DNA from: Forficula auricularia
Taxonomy: Eukaryota > Arthropoda > Insecta > Dermaptera > Forficulidae
Length of the DNA stretch: 64,000 bases
Assembly (NCBI GenBank): GCA_024734495.1
Contig: JALMQS010000055.1
Location: forward strand, 11,676,552-11,740,551
Direction of reading: 5' to 3'
A program made the position numbers and the translations under genes. Below the pieces are notes generated by a model. It did not search any database. It saw only the letters and a program-made list of their open reading frames with translations, and was not told the origin of the DNA. Position 1 is the first letter of the stretch. Every line of letters begins with the position of its first letter. Shown here piece after piece: positions 57,830 to 64,000 of the stretch.

Positions 57830-59031
57830 TAAAAAAAATAACATGTTAATGAAAATTTATGATATTTTTCGCAGAGTACATCTATTTTAAAAGAGAAAAA
57901 TCAAGAGGTGAATTTAAGCAAAAATCTGAATAAAAAAAAACGCTAAACCTCAAGATAAAAAACCCGAAATAATTAACATGGTAATTTATTAAAATCGTAA
58001 ATTTATCAAAAATATCGCTTACTTTAAAGTTTTTAATGTATTTTATATATAAAAATATATAATAATATTTTTATACATTTAGATATATATTTATTAGAAT
58101 TTATTTTAAATTACTTTTTTTGTCTTCCATTTAAATTTTAAGGTAGGATATGAGGATGAGGACAAATCAGATCTCAATCTGTTTATAGCAGGTTCAGATA
58201 CCATCGCCCCTGAAGTTAATGGAGAGTCTTCCATCGGGGAGATTTCGAAAAGTAAAAAACCATACATAATCTGAGTTAATTTTATTAATATTTTTAAATG
58301 TGCATGTGAAATAACTAATTCACTTGTTTACAGAATTAGATGTCATGCAAAAGTCTATTTCCGCTTTGTCGGAGACTATAGCATATATGTTTGATGCTAT
58401 ATCGAAAATTCAAAAAAAATTGGATGAATCGACAAGCAAAGACATATCACCTCCACCAAATAAAAGTGGCGGTTTTCACGTGGGACAGGTAAGTGAATAA
58501 AAACAATTAAACTTTATATAAAAAATAAAAGAACTTTAATACTATTATAATATACAGGTTGAACTTGGCATATCTGGAAGCGGTGTCAAAGTGGATGAAC
58601 TGGAATGGATGTCCGCCATTTCCAGAAACAATGCCATAGGCATGGTAAAGGCCCTATTACCATGTCTGTTTAAGATTGATGTTCTCCTTGAGATCAATTA
58701 CAAAGGAGGTGCCCCAAAAAACAAACTGGGGCAAAATATTTCGGCAAAAAAGCGCCTGGATCCGAAGATTCTTGATGCCTTGAAATGTGGGTATAAGACA
58801 TCAATGTCTTATTTGATACTTATTCTTTTTTGTTTCCTCAAATTTAAAAGTTTTATTTTATTTTTTATCCCAATTTTAGATAGCGTCAACAAAATTTTCC
58901 CCGGGAAAATTACGGATGCTGAATTTGGGCAAGCTGTAAATTCTAAAATTACTTCGCTCAGATTCAGAGCGTCTGAGAAAAAAAAAGAAAATTTGCCTCC
59001 CCCTGCTGAAGACATTCAGGATTCATTGTAA
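55836..59031 (+). CDS. BEN-domain-like protein gene, six coding exons, 267 aa
   Basis: Exons 55836-55863, 56847-56977, 58143-58251, 58334-58488, 58558-58786 and 58880-59031 join with matching phases (1, 0, 1, 0, 1) and no stop. Donors are GTAAGA, GTAAGT, GTAAAA, GTAAGT and GTGGGT; every acceptor ends in AG. The ATG has an in-frame stop 24 bases upstream. The protein starts MDYKNRFVL, has a polar N-terminal third, an acidic patch (GYEDEDKSDLN), a probable coiled coil at ~residues 92-120 (MQKSISALSETI to IQKKLDE), a PPP linker, and a C-terminal domain at ~145-255: VELGISGSGVKV, LLPCLF, KRLDPKILDALK, VNKIFPG, AVNSKITSLRF. This fits the BEN fold, a DNA-binding and protein-contact domain of chromatin regulators; the match is from memory of the family pattern. 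AATAAA signals follow at ~59043-59075. It lies within transposon-type ends. Confidence 0.68.
56433..56751. repeat. inverted repeat in intron 1 of the BEN-like gene
   Basis: Arms 56433-56536 and 56641-56751 (GTTTATGGAAAACGGA, GATCGATAGAACAGGTAAG and GGCTTCCATCGAA parts) are inverses with small gaps. Within the right half, TACGGGGTGTTCCATTT (~56600) and the inverse of TACAGGGTGATTCAT (~56790) look like ends of a ~190-bp MITE. The open frame at 56283-56465 overlaps this repeat and is not a gene. Confidence 0.7.
57333..57773. mobile_element. fold-back element in intron 2 of the BEN-like gene
   Basis: Ends TACCTGGTGAGTTTTTTATC and, inverted, AACCGGGTGAGTTTTTTATC; arms of ~185 bases (to ~57516 and from ~57591) are inverses with ~10% difference. 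Inserted between TA repeats. Non-coding. Confidence 0.8.
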
Positions 59032-59269
59032 ATCTATTTTAAATAAATCTATTGTAAATCTATTTTAAATAAATAAATCGGATTTGTGAAAACTTTTTGT
59101 TTTATTACACTACTGTGTAACAATATACCTCTCATTTACCCTTCCTTTTTAAATATCATTGTGTTTCACTTAAAACCTACACCCTCTCTTTCCCTGAGTA
59201 TAACCCAAATATATTAAGAAAATATAATATTCATTTAATAATTCTTCTAATATATAAATTATATAATTT

Positions 59270-59440
59270 AAAATATATTATTTTTATAAATTCAAAATAC
59301 TTCTTTTTTATAAATTTAAAATACATTTTTTTTATAAATTCAAAATATGTTTTTTTTATAAATATAAAGTATATTCTTTTTATAATTTTAAAATATGTTT
59401 TTTTTATAAAAAAAAATATGTTCTTTTTATATCCCTAAAA
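59270..59440. repeat. short subterminal repeats at the right end of the 5.6-kb segment
   Basis: Six to eight copies of a ~30-base motif, TTTTTTATAAATTxAAAATA, in tandem just inside the right inverted end. Subterminal repeats of this type serve as transposase-binding sites in several DNA transposons; that role here is inference. Confidence 0.6.
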
Positions 59441-59761
59441 TATATAATGAATATATCTGAAAATATATCCAAAACGGCCAATTTTTATATATTTTTGTAA
59501 TATATTTCGGACATGTCCCAAGAATATAAACAAAACACATTTCGAAAATCTATTTATTTCCATGCGGGTTTCGCTTATAAGTCGAAAACTATCGACTTTT
59601 CGTAAATAACCTTCCTATTCTAAATGAAATTTTCTACAAATTTAATTATTCAGCTTTTTTCCGATCAACCGTTCGGGCTCAAGCGCAAAATCCAAGTTTT
59701 TGACCTTGGCAGCCCTCCGGATCATCCAAAAATTCGCACTTTTTTCGATATTTTCCCATGA

Positions 59762-60012
59762 CCCGTATGGAAATAAATAGATTTTCGAAATATGTTTTTT
59801 ATATATTTTTTGAAAATATATTAAAAATATAAAATTTTTGTGTTAAATTTATATAAAATTTATACTAGAGCGACATAAAAATAGTTTATATTTTAAGAAT
59901 ATATAAAAAACATAAATTTTATATAAATTAAACACAAAAATTTTATATTTTTAATATATTTTCAAAAATATATAAAAAAGATATTTCGAAAATCTATTTA
60001 TTTTCATACGGG
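59762..60012. mobile_element. 251-bp fold-back MITE sharing the ends of the 5.6-kb segment
   Basis: Starts CCCGTATGGAAATAAATAGA and ends with the inverse of CCCGTATGAAAATAAATAGA. The whole element is nearly one palindrome: each half matches ~100-155 bases of the left end of the 53980-59568 segment, including ATATATTCTTAAAATATAA and CTCTAGTATAAATTT. GA flanks both sides, but the duplication length is uncertain. Confidence 0.85.
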
Positions 60013-60409
60013 GAAGGAGCACGTTTTCGAAAAAGACCAATTTATACATCTCTAAAGTAGATTAAATTTTCTACAATTAAAAACAAAGTTTCATCTAAAT
60101 TAGATAAATGGTAATTTGTTCCGCAATGAGGTTGATGTTTTGAAAAACTGCAATTTTTTGCAAAAAATCGCAATTTTTCCTGATATTGCAGGTCAAAGTG
60201 TGTTTTTGTCTCAAGGGTATAAACTAACAGCCCGGTAAACATGTTAGTTCTCGGGTTCAACTTCCGAGGGGATGAATTCCTCTGATATGCACTATAAACA
60301 AATGATCTCTAGTAAAATCCTAGAAAGCCTGAACTAAAAATGTAAATTCTTTTTTTTAATATAAGTTGGGTATACACCCCAAGTTGATATTTTTTGAAAA
60401 ATTCTTTCT
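60013..60409. other. no gene seen
   Basis: AT-rich. The minus-strand frame 60042-60260 has no family signal. Confidence 0.45.
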
Positions 60410-60812
60410 AGTTTCAAAAGAAAGAAAATGCAACGGATCGTTGCTAAACTTTATCCAAATTCATTTGAAATATTAATATGTTTATTCCTTTAGTATTAAT
60501 CAGATATCACTTGCTATTTGGCAGTCCATGTTGAGTTAAATTCAAAAATAGTGATCGATTCTCATCTAATACTCGAGAAGTATCCATTCTACTTTAGATT
60601 TTTAACGTTTCGATTATTATTGGTAGTCATTGCTGAAGACATGAAGGAATCGACTTAAAATCAAAAATAACGATCGATTCTCATCTAATACTAGAGGAAT
60701 AACCATTCGATTTTTGATGTTTTGACTATTAATGGCAACCTCTACGGAAAACGTGAAAGAATCGAATTAAAATCAAAAAGACTAAATTCTTTTTTGGTAA
60801 ACAACTCAAGCT
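60410..60812 (-). repeat. left arm of a 2.6-kb-wide inverted repeat
   Basis: Inverse of ~62525-63045: shared parts include AACTCAAGCTTG at the inner end, repeats of ATCGATTCTCATCTAATACT and GACTTAAAATCAAAAATA, and ATCGTTGCTAAACTTTATCC at the outer end. It has two of the ~120-bp internal units; the right arm has three or more. Confidence 0.75.
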
Positions 60813-61150
60813 TGGGGTGGAGGGGGGATTAAAAATCAAAAATTTAGGCCATTTGAGCAAACTCAACCAAATTTTGTATACATAATCAGTGGGACCACAC
60901 GAAGTCTTAAAAATGCAAAACTAACCGCCCAAAATGGGGAGGGTATAGTCAAAAAACGAAAAATCTAGGCTCTTGTACCAAACTCAACCAAATTTTGTAT
61001 ACATATTAATCAGTGGGCCCTCAGGAGTCTAAAATGCAAAAACTAACCCCCCCCCTACATGAATATAAATATTTTATTAAATATTAAATATAAGGAGGGG
61101 CCAGGTTGTATGGTAAAGTCAAGTGGATGGCCACATCAGAATACGTCAGC
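60813..61150. repeat. G/C-run dispersed repeat cluster
   Basis: Two copies of CAACCAAATTTTGTATACAT with CCCAAAATGGGG between, a C-run at ~61048, then the CCAGGTTGTATGGTAAAG repeat (61091) shared with 1160. The overlapping frames at 61084-61329 are repeat-derived. Confidence 0.7.
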
Positions 61151-61559
61151 TTATTTTTCATCGGTATTGGACCTTTTTTGCTATGTTTGTTTAGGCATAA
61201 CTTCTTTGTATATGAACAAATTTCGATGATTCTTTTTATATTGGAAAGAGGGTACCTTAGGGGTGTCCCTGTATTAATTTGGTCAAGTTCTGATGATATC
61301 ATCAATGACGAATTAACGTAAATATCCAATTCCTATGAGCAAATAATCGAAATTTTAATAAATAAAATCTTTTATAAAAAAACCAATCTGAAAACGTTCA
61401 TTCAAAACCTGCAAACGTTTCTAGAGAATTTCTATATTTATGAATTTAATTTTATTATCATTTTCTGATTCATTCACCCCGACCCTTTCTTTCTCTTACG
61501 AGATGCATGCAAAGTATTATATTAAGTCACTATTAATAACATCACTAAAAAGAGAAAAA

Positions 61560-62165
61560 TAAAAATAATTTTTATAAAAAAAATAAAACCGACTTCAAAA
61601 AAATGAAATGCAACAAATAAAATAATAAAACTCAAAAATAAAATAAAATACACTATAGGGCTCGGTTGTATGTAGCAAAGTAAATGCTTATTATCAACTG
61701 ACAAAGGGTAGATGGTAAAATGCAGGGACCGGGGGTGGCCAATCAGATGACAGGCACTTTCAGTGCCTCCATTTACCATCTACCTTTGTTAGGTTGTAAA
61801 AACTTTACTTTGAAACATACAACCGGCCCTAAAAGGTATAAAATAATAATCTAATTTAGTTACAACTAAACGACGAAATATTTACATGAAATCACTTTTT
61901 GAAGTAGGTGCTAAACAAACTATATAAGCGAGCGTACCCGCCAATCGTACTCAAGTAAAATCCGACGTGTTTGATTCATAAAATGTATATGTTTGGCACC
62001 GACTTCAAAAAGTGATTTCATGTTAATATTTCGTCGTTTAGTTGTAACTAAATTAGATTATTATTTTATACCTTTTAGTGAATTTTATTTTATTTTTAAG
62101 TTTTAGTATTTTATTTGTTTCATTTAATTTTTTTGAAGTCGGTTTTATTTTTTTTATAGATAAAT
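61560..62165. mobile_element. fold-back element (ends AAAACCGACTTCAAAAA) with a nested MITE
   Basis: Left arm ~61565-61955 and right arm ~61990-62165 are inverses: AAAACCGACTTCAAAAAAAT, AACAAATAAAATA, AAGGTATAAAATAATAATCT, GTTACAACTAAACGACGAAA and TGAAATCACTTTTTGAAGT. The left arm is longer only because a MITE sits in it (61657-61815). The outer ~100 bases are also part of each 473-bp array unit. Confidence 0.82.
61657..61815. mobile_element. MITE nested in the fold-back arm
   Basis: Ends AGGGCTCGGTTGTATG and, inverted, AGGGCCGGTTGTATG, followed by CAAAGTAAA on both sides. The other arm of the host element reads CACTAAAAGG with no insert, which gives the empty site and suggests TA as the target. 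Same family as 32853-32968. The frame 61522-61779 is not a gene. Confidence 0.8.
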
Positions 62166-62310
62166 ATAATCATCAATTTGATTATAACTAATTGTATATT
62201 TTATATATTTTAAATAAGCGCGTAATAGATTTAAGGAAAGTCTACGATTGCTAATAGTTCTTCATTTCACCGCTAGATTGCTGTATACTACAGTGGCAAA
62301 ATTTATTTAT

Positions 62311-63655
62311 ATACTAGCAGGGGGCTTTGCCCCTAGACCCCCACGTGGCTGCTTTATTGATGTTTTATTAGTAACAGAGAATAAATATAATTGTTTTATT
62401 ATAAAGTCTTAAATAGATTTAATTTGAGATTCTATTTAACTGTAATATACACTCATAACAAATAAGATGAAACAAATATTTAAAATGTATTAAAAATCTC
62501 TATTTATAAAAAATTCTCTTATTCTCAAGCTTGAGTTGTTTATTATAAAAGAATTTAGTCTTATTGATTTTAAGTCGATTCTTCCACGTTTTCAGTAGAG
62601 CTTGCCATTAATAGTCAAAACATCAAAAATGGAATGCAATAAGGTTATTCCTCTAGTATTAGATAAGAATCGATCGTTATTTTTGATTTTAAGTCGATTC
62701 CTCGATGTCTTCAGCAATGGTTACCAATAATAATCGAAGGGTCAAAAATCTAATGTAGAATTGTTATTCCTCACGTATTAGATAAGAATCGATTGCTATT
62801 TTTGATTTTAAGTCGATTCCTCCATGTCTTCACCAATGGCTACCAATAAAAACCGAAACGTCAAAAATCGAATGTAGAATGGTTATTCCTCGACTGTTAA
62901 ATGAGAATCGATCATTATTTCTGAAATAAAGTCAACATGAACTGCAAATTGCAAGTGATATCTGATTAATAATAATGGAATAAACATAATTAATATTTCA
63001 AATGAATTTGGATAAAGTTTAGCAACGATCTGTTGCAGTTTATTTAATTAAATAACAATTTTTGAGTTCATCAATTAAATTGTCAAATTAATATTTGTGG
63101 GATTTCAAATTCCATTGTAATTAAGTACCTTGAGGACCACAAAAAAGGTCATATGTAGTTTTTTGTAAAATTATATTTTAAAGTACTTTATTTTAGAATA
63201 AGATAGTACATTGGATAAAGTTTAGCAACGATCCGTTGCAGTTTATTTTTTTAATTTTTGTTTTTAAATGTACTTTAAAAAAAATAGATAGTTTTTTTAA
63301 ATCTTTGTTGCATTATTAAATTCTTCTTCAACGATAATGTGGTTAGAACTCTATTATCTATGCTATTAAGAATGAATGACATTCAAAAATCTGACAAACA
63401 GTGCCGCCAACAAATGTTTAGTTTGCTAGTTTAGTTCTTTTATTGTTTGGCAAGCTATGTTGGCTATGCAGATTTTGTTTTAGTTTTTCGTGAATTTTCC
63501 AATTTTCCGGGCAACTTTTCCGATTTTTTTTTACGTATTAACCTGAAATGGACTATTACGAACATTTAAAAAAAAAATAGCCAAATCGGTCCAGGCATTT
63601 GAGAGATCTGCGCTTACAAAGAAAAAGAAATTCATTTTTATTATATAGATTTTAT
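62311..63655 (+). mobile_element. possible non-autonomous element between TATACTAGC and a TATATAGAT-type end
   Basis: Left boundary ATACTAGCAGGGGGCTTTGCC with a GC hairpin; right part CAAATCGGTCCAGGCATTTG, then TATATAGATTTTA. This pair of ends is common in insect repeats. The interior holds the right arm of the inverted repeat (62525-63045) and two more copies of GGATAAAGTTTAGCAACGAT. No ORF. The class is unsure. Confidence 0.45.
62525..63045 (+). repeat. right arm of the inverted repeat, with ~123-bp tandem units
   Basis: Units at ~62572, ~62695 and ~62818: GATTTTAAGTCGATTCxTCC, then CAATAATAATCGAAxxGTC, then TTAGATAAGAATCGATxxTT. It pairs inverted with 60410-60812. Confidence 0.78.
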
Positions 63656-64000
63656 TTTTACTTTAAGATACCTTTTATGATCGTAAGCCTGAAATATTCA
63701 AAGCGATACTAAACTATTAATTTTCTGTTGAAAAGTTGATTATAAATTGAGCTTAGAGTAGATGAGATATTGATGGGAATATTTTTTTTTTTTTTAAGAA
63801 GACCACAAGGTTCATGTGTGGGGCTCAGCCCCTCCCACATCAAAGTTCAGGGAGATTAAATCCCCGGTGCCTATGTCCTGAGGTCTAATCACTATAAACC
63901 TATTTGTAGCCCCAGCTTTATTGAAATGCATCGTGGTGCAATCTAGCGGACCAAAATAGAAACAATATCATTCTTTGTTTGACTTTAAACTAAAAATTTT
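63656..64000. other. no gene seen
   Basis: A T-run at ~63783-63795 is followed by ~120 bases of more even composition (GGCTCAGCCCCTCCCACATC). It may be the 3' end of a retroelement on the minus strand, but no boundary or domain supports that. Confidence 0.4.

Larger units (their letters stand above)
53980..59568. mobile_element. 5.6-kb segment with matching inverted ends enclosing a BEN-like gene
   Basis: The left end starts CCCGTATGGAAATAAATAGA and the right end, inverted, CCCGCATGGAAATAAATAGA; they match in ~35 of 37 bases and face inward. The left ~155 bases recur in the small element at 59762-60012, so the left boundary is a real element end. The flanks share TTT on both sides (53977-53979, 59569-59571), a possible 3-bp duplication. 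The interior holds a ~100-bp tandem repeat (54357-55035), a complete six-exon gene (55836-59031), two fold-backs in its introns, and short subterminal repeats near the right end (59270-59440). No transposase is seen. Either a non-autonomous transposon that carries a gene, or two solo ends around a host gene. Confidence 0.6.

Noticed and set aside
61084..61779. Small ORFs on both strands
   Set aside because: All lie in dispersed repeats or the nested MITE and lack any domain.

Overview
This is a piece of an arthropod, almost certainly insect, nuclear genome. It is AT-rich and intron-bearing, and most of it is transposable-element debris. The clues are a Beaten-path-type immunoglobulin exon, several mariner copies, Penelope-like retroelements with GIY-YIG endonucleases, Jockey- and RTE-like LINE fragments, tRNA-derived SINEs, and two 100-N assembly gaps (20535-20634 and 35554-35653). 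The order cannot be fixed from the sequence alone.

Layout, left to right. 1-1045: 3' part of a Penelope-like element (PLE) with a hammerhead-like motif in its tail. 2133-4145: an RTE-like LINE fragment split by a GC-rich insertion. 4978-6045: a dispersed repeat holding a solo LTR. 7430-10373: mariner, Jockey-like and Tc1 remnants. 12771-12897: a tRNA-like SINE. 13759-16449: a hAT-like element with a near-perfect 8-bp duplication, carrying a tandem repeat and a deleted mariner. 16860-17270: PLE tails in inverted orientation. 19857-19949: an orphan candidate host exon. 21900-22345: a second RTE-like fragment. 22690-24463: a large PLE fragment with an intact RT-to-endonuclease frame. 24735-30195: quiet AT-rich DNA. 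30199-30621: a long palindrome built from PLE tails. 31006-31363: a LINE RT fragment. 35654-42655: an array of fourteen nearly identical 473-bp units plus a decayed one, with perfectly kept splice-like signals in each unit.

44137-45135: a fold-back element. 46507-46642: a Beat-like Ig exon on the minus strand. 46934-48222: a full-length but frameshifted mariner. 48405-48530: a hammerhead-like hairpin. 50298-51208: a fold-back mariner derivative with a chimeric open frame. 52057-52279: a SINE with a 14-bp target duplication. 53980-59568: a 5.6-kb segment bounded by matching terminal inverted repeats that contains a complete six-exon gene for a BEN-domain-like protein of 267 residues. 59762-60012: a short fold-back element built from the left end of that segment. 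60410-63655: nested inverted repeats and non-autonomous elements.

Only two loci look like protein-coding genes rather than autonomous mobile-element genes: the Beat-like exon (part of a gene that mostly lies outside recognisable sequence here) and the BEN-like gene. The most unusual signals are the BEN-like gene enclosed by transposon-type ends, the 473-bp exon-like satellite, and the repeated hammerhead-like cores in PLE tails.
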